Below, one piece after another: positions 26,682-35,773 of a stretch of DNA of 64,000 nt. The translations under genes and the position numbers were made by a program. Each line of letters begins with the position of its first letter. The stretch's first letter is position 1. The notes below the pieces were generated by a model. The model was not told where the DNA came from. It ran no database searches and saw nothing but the letters and a program-made list of their open reading frames with translations. The DNA is from WTGA01 sp965231865 (GTDB lineage: Bacteria > Pseudomonadota > Gammaproteobacteria > Arenicellales > Poriferihabitantaceae), in the NCBI GenBank assembly GCA_965231865.1, contig CBDDOJ010000002.1, positions 1,984,001 to 2,048,000 of the forward strand. Direction: 5' to 3'.

Positions 26682-27682
26682 TGTTGAAAATACCGATGTC
26701 ATTGCCCATGTTTGCACGTGTTTTGCTTGCTTTTTCTTTGATCTGTCCCCTGCAGGCCGGGGCCGTGGACTACAAAAAATACCCGGTGCTGGAAAAGCTG
26801 GTCCACACCATGGTTTCAGAGGATGATTATCCGTTGCACGAGCTCCAGGAGGTGTTGAGTGCCGCCAATATTGATGAGAAGACCCTGAAATTGATGGACC
26901 GTCAGTATGAATCACTGCCATGGTACAAATACCGTAAAATATTTATTACTCAGAATCGAATCGACAGGGGGGTCCGGTTTTTCAATGATCATAAAAGCAC
27001 TCTGGAAGCAGCGAACCGGAAATTTGGTGTCTCGGCGGTGTTGATTGCGGCATTGATTGGTGTTGAAACCCACTATGGAAACCGGATGGGGGGGAAACGG
27101 GTGTTGGACAGCCTGGTTACATTGTCCGCAGAATATCCCCGTCGAAGTCCGTTTTTTACGGCCGAACTGCGCACATTCCTCAATACCACGAGAAGGGAAA
27201 AGATTGACCCCACCTCGGTGATGGGCTCATTTGCCGGGGCCATTGGTATTCCCCAGTTCATGCCGTCGAGCTATGAAGCCTATGCCGTTGATTTTAATGA
27301 AAACAATCGGCGAGATCTGGTGAATGAGTTTGAAGATGCCATCGGCAGCGTTGCGAATTACCTGAAATCCCATGGCTGGAAAAAAGACCAGAGCATTTAT
27401 GCCAGGGTGAGCGGGCCCCTGTCAGAAGCGGCGGCGGAGCTGGTGAGCAGGAGGGCAAAACCAACAGTGAAAAGGGAAGATTTGTTTGAGGCGGGCATCC
27501 TGTTCAATACCGAGTTCAGCAGCGAAAAAGTCGCACTGCTTGCATTGGAAGAAGAAAACGGGAATCGGCATATTGTCGGCTTTAAGAACTTTTATGCCAT
27601 TACACGGTACAACCCCAGTGTCAACTATGCCATGGCCGTGACCGAGTTGGCTGAAGCGATTCACAGGCAAAACAATGACTGA
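26681..27682 (+). CDS. mltB: Lytic murein transglycosylase B
   Basis: A 333-residue member of the MltB family that cleaves peptidoglycan to 1,6-anhydro products. An N-terminal secretion signal (LPMFARVLLAFSLICPLQAGA) is present. There is no clear lipobox cysteine followed by a +2 residue, so a periplasmic form is as likely as a lipoprotein. The catalytic Glu lies in LIGVETHYGNRMG near residue 130. SFAGAIGIPQFMPSSYEAYA and YLKSHGW are further MltB motifs. ATG 26681 overlaps the rodA stop. Confidence 0.95.
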   Translation: MLKIPMSLPMFARVLLAFSLICPLQAGAVDYKKYPVLEKLVHTMVSEDDYPLHELQEVLSAANIDEKTLKLMDRQYESLPWYKYRKIFITQNRIDRGVRFFNDHKSTLEAANRKFGVSAVLIAALIGVETHYGNRMGGKRVLDSLVTLSAEYPRRSPFFTAELRTFLNTTRREKIDPTSVMGSFAGAIGIPQFMPSSYEAYAVDFNENNRRDLVNEFEDAIGSVANYLKSHGWKKDQSIYARVSGPLSEAAAELVSRRAKPTVKREDLFEAGILFNTEFSSEKVALLALEEENGNRHIVGFKNFYAITRYNPSVNYAMAVTELAEAIHRQNND

Positions 27683-27722
27683 AGCCCCGGGGTTTAGAAT
27701 GACTGAAGCCCCCGGGTTTCGG
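27675..27722 (+). repeat. Tandem duplication of 24 bases at the rlpA start
   Basis: Two adjacent 24-base units each begin ATGACTGAAGCCCC and encode MTEAPGFR. They differ at three positions (CGGGG versus CCGGG, and AGA versus CGG at the end). The second copy provides an extra in-frame start codon. Confidence 0.9.
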
Positions 27723-28541
27723 CTCTGTCTGGTCAGCGTTTTATTCCTGGCTCTGCTCGCCGGGTGCGGTGGGAAAAAGTCCAGGGACAGCGGTTATTAT
27801 GGGGGGGATGGTGCCCCCGCCGGCAGGGACCGGGATTTCAGCAAGATAGCGGATGCCGTTCCAAAAGCAGAGTTGCCCAGTCGAACCGGAAACAAGCCCT
27901 ACGTCGTCTTTGGAAAAAAATACGTCCCACTGAAATCTTCTGCCGGGTTTACGCAAACCGGTATGGCGTCCTGGTATGGGACGAAATTTCACGGGCGCCG
28001 GACTTCGAGCGGCGAACCCTATGACATGTGGGCCATGACCGCCGCCCACCCCGTCCTTCCATTGCCTACTTATGTGGAAGTCACCCACCTTGAGACCGGA
28101 AAGCAGATCATCGTAAAAGTGAACGATCGCGGTCCGTTTCTGCACAATCGGATTATTGATCTTTCCTATGCGGCAGCGCACAAGATCGGCATCGCAGACA
28201 AGGGCGTAGGACGGGTGAGAGTCCGCGCACTGGATGCCTCGGGCCATGCGCCGAGTCCTGTTCCGACAAAAAGTGTGGAGACGAATCAACCCATGGAAAG
28301 AGCGCTTTATTATCTCCAGGCAGGGTCCTTCCTGAACAGCGACAACTCCCTGAAACTGAGGGATTCGCTCAGAAACCGGGGACTCCCGTTGTTTCCCGCG
28401 AACAATAAACAGCACCTGGAGAGTGGAACGCCCTACCGGGTCCGGGTCGGACCTTTTCAGTCGTTGAGCAGGGCCCTGCAGTCCCAAAGGAAGCTGGAGA
28501 ACCTGCTTGGCAAGGCAGTATTGCTGATCACGGAGAAATAA
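27675..28541 (+). CDS. rlpA: Septal ring lytic transglycosylase / rare lipoprotein A
   Basis: A 288-residue lipoprotein. After a signal peptide (LVSVLFLALLAGCGG, lipobox LLAG-C) comes a double-psi beta-barrel domain near residues 95-190. It shows GMASWYGTKFHGRRTSSGE and KVNDRGPFLHNRIIDLS, with the Asp implicated in catalysis. The C-terminal SPOR domain that binds denuded glycan spans about 212-285 (YYLQAGSFLNSDNSLKL, then YRVRVGPFQSL). The beginning is odd: the first 24 bases are a tandem duplication of the next 24. ATG 27675 (overlapping mltB) and ATG 27699 are alternative starts. Confidence 0.94.
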   Translation: MTEAPGFRMTEAPGFRLCLVSVLFLALLAGCGGKKSRDSGYYGGDGAPAGRDRDFSKIADAVPKAELPSRTGNKPYVVFGKKYVPLKSSAGFTQTGMASWYGTKFHGRRTSSGEPYDMWAMTAAHPVLPLPTYVEVTHLETGKQIIVKVNDRGPFLHNRIIDLSYAAAHKIGIADKGVGRVRVRALDASGHAPSPVPTKSVETNQPMERALYYLQAGSFLNSDNSLKLRDSLRNRGLPLFPANNKQHLESGTPYRVRVGPFQSLSRALQSQRKLENLLGKAVLLITEK

Positions 28542-28565
28542 CCCCCAATTCGGATTGCATCGATC

Positions 28566-29768
28566 ATGTGCTGGAAAAAATTCCCATTGTTTGAAATCCT
28601 ATCCGCCACGGTTCAGCGAATTCCCCTTGTTTTCGTCCTGCTGCTTGGCAATCCGTTGCCGTCGTTTGCAGATTTGGTTCCGGTCCCGGAAGTCATTCGG
28701 GCCCCGGCAGCGTTGCCTGAAATTGAGGCGGAGGGCTGGATACTGGTGGATTATGAAACCGGATGGGTCCTGGGCAGCCATCACGCAGACAAGAGGATTG
28801 AACCTGCCAGCCTGACCAAGCTCATGACCAGTTATCTGGTTTTTGAAGCCCTGGATGCGGGAGCATTGGCCCTGGAGGACGAGGTGTATATCAGCGAAAA
28901 GGCCTGGCGGACCGAGGGTTCCAAAATGTTCATTGAGGTGGATACCCGGGTCAGGGTCATTGAACTGATCCAGGGACTGGTCATTCAATCCGGAAATGAT
29001 GCGGCAGTGGCCCTGGCGGAACATTTGAGCGGGTCGGAAGATGCGTTTGCTGCAGCGATGAACCGGAAAGCGGCGGAACTTGGCATGGTGAACACCCACT
29101 TTCGCAACAGCCACGGATTGCCCGCGGACAATCACTACAGTACCGCTGCGGACATGGTCCTTCTTTCCGCTTCACTGATCCGAAGATTTCCGGATTTCTA
29201 TCGGTATTATTCCGAACGTGAATACACCTATAACGAGATTACCCAGCACAACCGGAACCTGCTGTTGGCGCGGGATTCGACGGTGGACGGCATAAAAACC
29301 GGTTATACGAAAAAAGCGGGGTATTGCCTGATCGGAACCGCGGTACGGGAGAACGTCCGTTTACTGGCAGCCGTCGTGGGTTCTACCAGCAAAACGCGCA
29401 GGGCCGACCAGGTGCAGTCGTTGCTCCAGTTTGGCTATACGGCCTATGAGGGGCAAACGGTTTTCAAGCGGGGTGCAGAGATCAAGTCTTTGAGATTGTG
29501 GATGGGAGAGACTCCCAGGGCCTCGATTGGGGTCAACCAGGATGTCCGGGTGATCATTCCCACAGGCCAGAAGAGCAAGTTGTCCTCGTCGCTGGAACTG
29601 CCGGACAGTCTGGAGGCTCCGCTGCAGGCCAATGCCAGGGTAGGCGGTTTTCAGCTCGAATTTGACGGAGAAACCATCCATCGCGGAACCCTGCATGCAA
29701 ACGAAACCTATCAGCAAGGACCGTGGTTTTCCCAGGTTCTGGATTATTTCAAGAAATGGATCTACTGA
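28566..29768 (+). CDS. dacA: D-alanyl-D-alanine carboxypeptidase (PBP5/6 type)
   Basis: A 400-residue low-molecular-weight PBP that trims pentapeptide stems in the periplasm. A secretion signal (PLVFVLLLGNPLPSFA) is present. The active-site motif SxxK is PASLTKLMTSY near residue 78, SxN is IQSGNDAAVAL near 140, and KTG is DGIKTGYTKKAGY near 244. The C-terminal PBP5-type beta domain is followed by an amphipathic tail (WFSQVLDYFKKWIY) that would attach to the membrane. It is last in the cell-wall cluster, 24 bases after rlpA. Confidence 0.95.
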   Translation: MCWKKFPLFEILSATVQRIPLVFVLLLGNPLPSFADLVPVPEVIRAPAALPEIEAEGWILVDYETGWVLGSHHADKRIEPASLTKLMTSYLVFEALDAGALALEDEVYISEKAWRTEGSKMFIEVDTRVRVIELIQGLVIQSGNDAAVALAEHLSGSEDAFAAAMNRKAAELGMVNTHFRNSHGLPADNHYSTAADMVLLSASLIRRFPDFYRYYSEREYTYNEITQHNRNLLLARDSTVDGIKTGYTKKAGYCLIGTAVRENVRLLAAVVGSTSKTRRADQVQSLLQFGYTAYEGQTVFKRGAEIKSLRLWMGETPRASIGVNQDVRVIIPTGQKSKLSSSLELPDSLEAPLQANARVGGFQLEFDGETIHRGTLHANETYQQGPWFSQVLDYFKKWIY

Positions 29769-29860
29769 AAACGGGTTCTGGCAGGATTCCCGCAGCAAAA
29801 TCAGTGGGATGGCCGCATTGTCCGGGATGAACGTGAGAACAAACCGGGGCCCGAACACCG

Positions 29861-30136
29861 GTGGCTGACGACGACTCTCTCCCTGAAGGTTTGACCTTTC
29901 CCTGCACGCTGGATATCAAAATATTCTTGAAAACCGATCCGGACAACTTCTCTTTGGTTCGCGAAGTGATCCTGAAACATGTCTGCATCAACGATCTGAT
30001 TCGAATTTCAGACAAAACCAGCCGTGGCGGCCGGTACCAGTCCCTGAGCTGTCGGGTCAAGGCAACCAACCGGCAGCAGATGGACAATCTGTACCGGGGG
30101 TTGACCGCTCACCCTGAAATTTTGATGGTGATTTGA
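29861..30136 (+). CDS. ybeD: DUF493/YbeD-family protein
   Basis: A 91-residue protein of the UPF0250 family, a small ferredoxin-like fold possibly with a regulatory role. Features are LTFPCTLDIKIF, LKHVCINDLIRISDKTSRGG, then YQSLSCRVKATNRQQMD and YRGLTAHPEILMVI. It starts at GTG 29861. Its stop overlaps the lipB start. The ybeD-lipB order is shared with many gammaproteobacteria, so a link to lipoate synthesis is plausible but unproved. Confidence 0.9.
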   Translation: MADDDSLPEGLTFPCTLDIKIFLKTDPDNFSLVREVILKHVCINDLIRISDKTSRGGRYQSLSCRVKATNRQQMDNLYRGLTAHPEILMVI

Positions 30137-30738
30137 TGCCCCTGGTCATGCGGGACTTCGGGTTGTGCGAGTATACGGACATCTGGCAACGGATGGTCCG
30201 GTTTACCCGGAACCGTGGGGACCATACCGACGATGAAATATGGCTGCTGCAGCACCACGCGGTGTATACCCAGGGAACCAGCTGCCGTGATTCTCCCAAA
30301 CCGGATGCCGGGCCGGTCCCCGTTGTACATTCCGACCGGGGAGGGCAGATGACATACCACGGACCGGGCCAGCTCGTCGCCTATCTGTTATTCGACCTGA
30401 AACGCCGCCACAGTGGTCCCAGGGCACTGGTGAATGACATCCAGCAGTTTCTCGTTCAGTTTCTCCGGGGGTATGACCTCGCGGCATACTGCAAATCCGG
30501 GGCGCCGGGGGTGTATGTCAATGGGGCCAAGATCGGGGCGCTGGGACTAAGGATTTCCCGGGGCTGCACCTATCATGGGCTCAGCCTGAATGTCGACATG
30601 GACCTGCACCCCTTTGGCTGGATTGACCCCTGTGGTTTCGCCGGGATGGATGTGACCCAATTGGCCGACCACGCTTCCATAGGATGTTTTGATGAGGTTC
30701 AGGATCAATTCCGGCTTGAAATCAGCCATGCATTTTAG
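30136..30738 (+). CDS. lipB: Octanoyl-[acyl-carrier-protein]-protein octanoyltransferase LipB
   Basis: A 200-residue cytoplasmic enzyme that moves octanoyl from ACP to lipoyl domains, the first step of lipoate synthesis. Motifs are SDRGGQMTYHGPGQLVAYLL and the catalytic lysine in VNGAKIGALGLRISRGC. The catalytic cysteine is in GCTYHGLSLNVDMDL. ATG 30136 overlaps the ybeD stop. A TTG one codon earlier is also possible. lipA, which usually follows, is not here. The next gene points the other way. Confidence 0.95.
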   Translation: MPLVMRDFGLCEYTDIWQRMVRFTRNRGDHTDDEIWLLQHHAVYTQGTSCRDSPKPDAGPVPVVHSDRGGQMTYHGPGQLVAYLLFDLKRRHSGPRALVNDIQQFLVQFLRGYDLAAYCKSGAPGVYVNGAKIGALGLRISRGCTYHGLSLNVDMDLHPFGWIDPCGFAGMDVTQLADHASIGCFDEVQDQFRLEISHAF

Positions 30739-30748
30739 TGTGCCCGGT

Positions 30749-31414
30749 TCAATCGGGGAATGAGTTGGCCCGGTCCAGCCGTTCTTTTGTACCGAGGTCC
30801 ATCCAGAAGCCGGGGTGGACCTCCGCAGCAATCATTTGTTTTTCGATCCCTTCCTTCAGGATGTCTGTCAACGCCATAAATCCGGAAGGGCGGCCCTCGA
30901 ACAATCCCCGCCTGTAACGCCCCACTCCCGAGAAGGTGAAAGTGGAGGCGGCCGCCCCGGGTCCGGTCAGAATGCCATCGGCGACGCCAAAGTCTCCCCC
31001 TGGATTGTGTGCCGGGTTGTCCACCAGAATCAACCTGGCGGAAAACCGCCCACCGATCCTGATTTGGCCAAAGTCAATATCGGAATAGATATCCGAGTTC
31101 ACAACGAGAAATTGCTCCTCATGCAGTAATTCAAGGGCATTGACGACGCCGCCGCCTGTCCCATACGGGCCACCCGGTTCCCTGGAATAACTGATACGAA
31201 CACCATATTGACGTCCATCTCCAAGATAATCAACAATATTATCAGCAAGATAAGAGATATTTATCACAATATTCCTGAAACCGGATTCTGCCAGTTTTTC
31301 AAGCTGTGCTTCAATCATGGGTTTTCCCTTTACGGGCAGAAGTGGCTTGGGTGTCGAGAGCGTGGCCGGGCGCAGCCGTTCTCCCCGGCCTGCGGCCAGT
31401 ATCATTGCTTCCAT
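30749..31414 (-). CDS. murU: Nucleotidyltransferase, MurU-like (MurNAc-1-phosphate uridylyltransferase)
   Basis: A 221-residue sugar-1-phosphate nucleotidyltransferase. The N-terminus AMILAAGRGERLRPAT is the nucleotide-binding signature. TPKPLLPVKGKPMIE holds the conserved lysine. FLVVNSDIYSDIDF supplies the metal-binding Asp, and GFWMDLGTKERLD closes the family pattern. It matches the short MurU subgroup that recycles cell-wall MurNAc. Position supports this, since in Pseudomonas murU is next to amgK and divergent from lptD-surA. The kinase gene amgK is not present here. The symbol is an inference. Confidence 0.75.
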   Translation of the reverse strand: MEAMILAAGRGERLRPATLSTPKPLLPVKGKPMIEAQLEKLAESGFRNIVINISYLADNIVDYLGDGRQYGVRISYSREPGGPYGTGGGVVNALELLHEEQFLVVNSDIYSDIDFGQIRIGGRFSARLILVDNPAHNPGGDFGVADGILTGPGAAASTFTFSGVGRYRRGLFEGRPSGFMALTDILKEGIEKQMIAAEVHPGFWMDLGTKERLDRANSFPD

Positions 31415-31548
31415 CCTGAATATCTCGTAAACAGATCGTTGTTGGGACGCATGGATTATAACCACCAAACCTCCTATAATTGCCAATTATCCGAGACCCT
31501 CATGGCAAAAAAAGAAATGGTGCTGAGCCCCTCTACCAGATCAGACGC

Positions 31549-33873
31549 ATGCTGATTCGGACTGCGGCCGCACTGTTTTTAACACTCGTATGCATGGGGC
31601 TGTACGCCCAGGACAGCCCTCAGAACACTGGGGTTGACAGCCTGTATTCGTGCCCGCCCGGAGTGATTGAGGTTCCTCAGCATTTACGCGAAGCAACGGC
31701 CGCAGACCCGGATGTATTACCACTCAGGATGAATGCCGATGAATACCAGTTGCTGGACAAGGAAGTGCTGCATATGACCGGCAATGCGACGATTATCCAG
31801 GGCAACCGCGGCGTTTACGCCGATAAAATCATCTTTCACCGCGGCACCTACCAGACCGAAATAACAGGGAATATCCGGCTCTACACTTCCAGCGGCGATG
31901 AAATCAGCGCGGAGTCCATGCAGATGGAGCCGGATACGTTTACAGGCACCGCACAGAAGGTGCAGATTAAAATTGCCCGCAGGACCCCCCTTCATTCCAA
32001 TCGGGGGAAGGCGGATGCCTTTGCAGAGCATTCCCTTTTCACCTCCTCTCCCGGCGGTGCAACGGATGCAAATGGCGAAGCTGTCGCGGGAGAACATGCC
32101 ACCTACATCCGGGCCAGGGCAGAAGCCGAGAGCGCCGATTTCGAAGGGGCGGATTACGAGTTGCTTCGAAACGTCAGCCTGACAACCTGCCTGGAAGGGA
32201 ACAACGATGTCCGATTGGAAGCCGAGGAAATCGTTCTGGATCACAGCACAGGGACCGGGACCGCAAAAAATATGACGGTTCGCTTCAAGGACGTGCCGGT
32301 CTTTTATTTTCCAAAAGCCTCCTTTCCCATTAACGATGAACGCAAGACAGGGTATTTGTTTCCCGAATTCGGATACGAAGATGAAGATGGAGCGATGCTC
32401 GGCCTGCCATATTACATCAATATTGCACCGGACAGGGATGCCACCATTGTGCCCCGAATCCTGAGCAGACGCGGCGTCCAGTTGTACGGGGAATACCGGT
32501 ATTTGTCTCCACAATTCAGTGGAGAGATACAGGGGGAAGTATTGCCTTCCGACGATGTGTATGATGAGGACCGGTATGCATACGGCCTGAACCACAATCA
32601 TGTGTTAACCGACAGATGGGGCCTGTCGGTGGATTATCACACTGTCTCGGACAGCGACTATATGCGGGATTTTGCGAGCAGTATCGGCGCGGTTTCTTCC
32701 GGCTACCTACTGCAAAATGCGACATTGGGCTACCGGGGTGACCAGTTCACCTTCAGCACCCGGCTTGCCGCCTATGAACCGACCAACCGCCTGACCGATG
32801 CGTCCACGGACCCCTATGAGAGATTGCCGGAAATTTCCCTTGATCTCAGGGAACAGTCTCTCGGACCTGTGCACTTCGGTTTTGAATCCGACCATGTCAG
32901 TTTTTCCCATGACGACCGGACCGATGGCACTCGCATGCGTTTCAAACCCTCTCTTAGCCTGCCACTCGAAAGGGAGTACGGATATCTCACTCCCAGGGTG
33001 TCGTCGCAAACCATCCGCTACTCCCTGAATCACGGTTCTGAAAAAGAAAGTTCTGACGATGAAAAGGATGATTCTCCTTCCGTCACTGTGCCAATCATGA
33101 GTATAGATGGGGGGTTGTTCTTTGAACGGATGATCCGCCTTCGCGGTGATTCCTACCTGCAAACCCTGGAACCCAGGCTGTTTTATGTCAAGATTTCCGA
33201 AAGACAGAAACAACAGGATTTCCCGAATTTTGATACCAGTGAAAGTCATATGACCAGTTTTTCACATTATTTCCGGGAAAATCGTTTTTTTGGTGGGGAC
33301 AGGGTAGGGGATACCGAGCAGATGACTGTGGGAATGACCAGCCGAATTCTCAGCGAGGAGACCGGGGAGCAGCATGCCAGCCTGAGCCTGGGCCAGAGAT
33401 TTTACTTCGAAGACCGGGAAATCGGGATATCAAACGAGCCGGATACGAAGGATCAATCCGATCTTCTGACCGAATTAAGCGTCCGAGTCGCCCCGGACTG
33501 GAATCTTCGCGGATTTGCCCGCTATGACCTGGAAGAGAAGGATTTCGGGTATGCCCAGGTGTCCGCCGATTATGAGTACAGCGAACACCGCAATGCCTCG
33601 GCCAGTTACAGCCGGACACTGGATACCAGCGAACAGTTGAAATTTGAATTTGAGACACCCGTCGGTTCGAGTTGGCAACTGGATGCCGGGCTCGCCTATT
33701 CCCTCGAAGACAGCAAGACCAGGTCATCGTTCTTGGGCATGACCTACGATGGCTGCTGCTGGACAGCGAGCATGGGCGTACAACACTATCTGGACGGAAA
33801 CGGCGAGTTCAAGGATCGTTTTCTTTTTACCTTTGCGCTGGATGATTTGGGTAAAATCAAGGGTGGACTCTAA
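31549..33873 (+). CDS. lptD: LPS-assembly protein LptD
   Basis: A 774-residue outer-membrane barrel that inserts lipopolysaccharide with LptE. A signal peptide (RTAAALFLTLVCMGLYA) starts at ATG 31549. The N-terminal OstA/jelly-roll domain spans about residues 50-200 and shows MTGNATIIQGNRGVYADKII. The barrel follows, with VFYFPKASFPINDERKTGYL, the family motif. Cys residues occur near the N-terminus (YSCPPG) and C-terminus (DGCCW), as needed for the conserved inter-domain disulfides. An in-frame ATG at 31480 lacks the signal peptide position. Confidence 0.95.
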   Translation: MLIRTAAALFLTLVCMGLYAQDSPQNTGVDSLYSCPPGVIEVPQHLREATAADPDVLPLRMNADEYQLLDKEVLHMTGNATIIQGNRGVYADKIIFHRGTYQTEITGNIRLYTSSGDEISAESMQMEPDTFTGTAQKVQIKIARRTPLHSNRGKADAFAEHSLFTSSPGGATDANGEAVAGEHATYIRARAEAESADFEGADYELLRNVSLTTCLEGNNDVRLEAEEIVLDHSTGTGTAKNMTVRFKDVPVFYFPKASFPINDERKTGYLFPEFGYEDEDGAMLGLPYYINIAPDRDATIVPRILSRRGVQLYGEYRYLSPQFSGEIQGEVLPSDDVYDEDRYAYGLNHNHVLTDRWGLSVDYHTVSDSDYMRDFASSIGAVSSGYLLQNATLGYRGDQFTFSTRLAAYEPTNRLTDASTDPYERLPEISLDLREQSLGPVHFGFESDHVSFSHDDRTDGTRMRFKPSLSLPLEREYGYLTPRVSSQTIRYSLNHGSEKESSDDEKDDSPSVTVPIMSIDGGLFFERMIRLRGDSYLQTLEPRLFYVKISERQKQQDFPNFDTSESHMTSFSHYFRENRFFGGDRVGDTEQMTVGMTSRILSEETGEQHASLSLGQRFYFEDREIGISNEPDTKDQSDLLTELSVRVAPDWNLRGFARYDLEEKDFGYAQVSADYEYSEHRNASASYSRTLDTSEQLKFEFETPVGSSWQLDAGLAYSLEDSKTRSSFLGMTYDGCCWTASMGVQHYLDGNGEFKDRFLFTFALDDLGKIKGGL

Positions 33874-33895
33874 ATTACTACTACGTGACAGGCCT

Positions 33896-35167
33896 GTGAA
33901 TATATTTCGGAATTTCTTTTTCTTGGTACTGGTTGTCCCGATTCTTCTCATTCCCGGTCGCACTGATGCGGTACAACTGGATCAGGTTGTGGCGATTGTG
34001 AACGATGAAGCCGTTACCCGCCTGGAATATGAGACACGGCATCGGCGAAGACAACTCGAAACCCGTGATGAAGTGTTACCGATCCCGGAGCAGGTTGACC
34101 CGGCAGTGCTGGAGTTGTTGATTGAAGAGAAGCTCAAGATACAGACCGCACGAAGAGTGGGGCTGGACGTATCCGCGGAGGAAGTGGAAAATACCCTGGC
34201 GGTGATGGCTGAGCAAAGCAATCATACTGTAGACGGGTTGCTGGAAGCACTGGATCAGCAGGGAATCAGCCCATTACAGCTCAGGAAGAGTATCGCAGGG
34301 CAGATTCTGATCAACCGTGTGACCGATGCATTGGTGAATTCCCGGGTTGAAATCAGCGATGAGGAAATCGAGTACCATCTGCAGGCGCACCCGGACCTGT
34401 ACGCCACGGATGTCACTTACGAAATCTCACACCTGTTTGTTTCCACCGAGGGGAAAACGGAAGAGGAAATCCAGACAACACGGGAAATGGTCGACAACCT
34501 GCTCCAGAAACTCCATTCCGGATTGTCTTTTGAACAGGCGGTCACCGAGTATTCAGAAGGAGAGGAAAAAGAAACAGGGGGCTATATAGGGTGGCAGCGA
34601 GAAAACCAGCTCCCTGATCTTTTTCTTGAGATCCTGAGAGAAACCGGGATTGGAGACATTTCTGAGCCGGTGGAAAGTGCCCGGGGTATTCATATATTCA
34701 AACTTCATTCCAAAGGCGGCGATGTAAAAATAGTTGCCCAGCAACGGGTGCGGCATATCCTGGTGGAACCGAACCAGCGAAACCTGACGGAAGAAGAAAT
34801 CCTTGAACTGTTGGATTCGCTTAAAACAAGGATTGGAGAAGGAGAGGAGTTTGCCCAACTGGCACGATTGAACTCAGACGACAAAACGAGTGCAGTGAAT
34901 GGAGGTTCACTGGGGTGGACCAATCCGGGTGAAATGGCCGCGGCCATGGAAGAAATGGCAAACTCATTGCCCATAAACCAGGTGAGCGAGCCTTTCAGGT
35001 CTCAATTCGGTTATCATATCATTGAAGTTCTGGAGCGTCGCAACCGGGATATCAGCCGCAGCCTGATACGAAAAAAGGCGGAACGGGAAGTATTCAAGCG
35101 GAAGGCCAATGAGCTTTATCAGAACTGGTTGGGACGCATGAGAGAAAATGCCTATATTGAATACTAG
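33896..35167 (+). CDS. surA: Periplasmic chaperone and peptidyl-prolyl isomerase SurA
   Basis: A 423-residue chaperone for outer-membrane proteins such as LptD. The signal peptide is FRNFFFLVLVVPILLIPG. The N-terminal SurA domain shows DQVVAIVNDEAVTRLEYETR. Two parvulin domains follow: YEISHLFVSTEG near residue 175 and QRVRHILVEPNQ near 285, each with the closing FGYH/IHIF-type motif. GTG 33896 is chosen as start since it gives the secretion signal and lies 22 bases after lptD. Confidence 0.95.
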   Translation: MNIFRNFFFLVLVVPILLIPGRTDAVQLDQVVAIVNDEAVTRLEYETRHRRRQLETRDEVLPIPEQVDPAVLELLIEEKLKIQTARRVGLDVSAEEVENTLAVMAEQSNHTVDGLLEALDQQGISPLQLRKSIAGQILINRVTDALVNSRVEISDEEIEYHLQAHPDLYATDVTYEISHLFVSTEGKTEEEIQTTREMVDNLLQKLHSGLSFEQAVTEYSEGEEKETGGYIGWQRENQLPDLFLEILRETGIGDISEPVESARGIHIFKLHSKGGDVKIVAQQRVRHILVEPNQRNLTEEEILELLDSLKTRIGEGEEFAQLARLNSDDKTSAVNGGSLGWTNPGEMAAAMEEMANSLPINQVSEPFRSQFGYHIIEVLERRNRDISRSLIRKKAEREVFKRKANELYQNWLGRMRENAYIEY

Positions 35168-35192
35168 GTTAACGATTGTTTTTTTTTGAATT

Positions 35193-35426
35193 ATGTTAGA
35201 GAAACTTTGCCAAGGCATCCGTTCTGCATTGCCACCAGAGTTAAAAGACGACATCAAGAACAATGTCGAAGCCGTGGTGAGAAGCAATTTTGAAAAAATG
35301 AATCTGGTGACCCGGGACCAGCTTGCGGTACAGGAGAAAATCCTTAAACGTACCCGGGGACGCGTTGAGGAGCTGGAAAAGAAACTCCAGGAACTGGAAA
35401 AAGCGATAGCGGAATCTGGAAAATAG
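35193..35426 (+). CDS. ubiK: Ubiquinone biosynthesis accessory factor UbiK
   Basis: A 77-residue YqiC/BMFP-family protein. Features are LCQGIRSALPPELKDDIKNN, VRSNFEKMNLVTRDQLAVQE, and a C-terminal coiled coil (RVEELEKKLQELEKA) that trimerises. In Escherichia coli it assists the ubiquinone biosynthesis complex with UbiJ. It follows surA by 25 bases. Confidence 0.9.
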   Translation: MLEKLCQGIRSALPPELKDDIKNNVEAVVRSNFEKMNLVTRDQLAVQEKILKRTRGRVEELEKKLQELEKAIAESGK

Positions 35427-35773
35427 TATCCACCCCGGTTTCCGGGAGCATTCGCTGCCCGACCCTTTTCGCCCATTCGTCGTACTGTGGAACCTGTTTC
35501 ATCCTCCCGCTTCGGGTCGTTGCAAGTGACCGGACGGTGAGGCCGGGCATGGAAACGGAATCCATCTGAAGAGTTGAAATACCCGAAATTGGTCGTCAAA
35601 TACGGGCTGGAACGAATCAATATCCGGGATGAGTCGCAGGAAATCGGTCCATGGACCCCGAAATCGTGTCCAATCCGGGAGCATGAGAAATGACCTCCTG
35701 TACACCGGCTTCCCTGTTATTCCACCATCACCTTTTATGAGACAAGTGTAAAGGAGGGGCGAGACTTTTGAGC
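35427..35773. other. Intergenic stretch after ubiK
   Basis: No gene supported. It has moderate G+C, no clear terminator, and only short overlapping frames. Confidence 0.45.

Noticed and set aside
29861..30136. ybeD as the C-terminal part of dacA or a regulator
   Set aside because: It has its own GTG start and matches the stand-alone DUF493 family.
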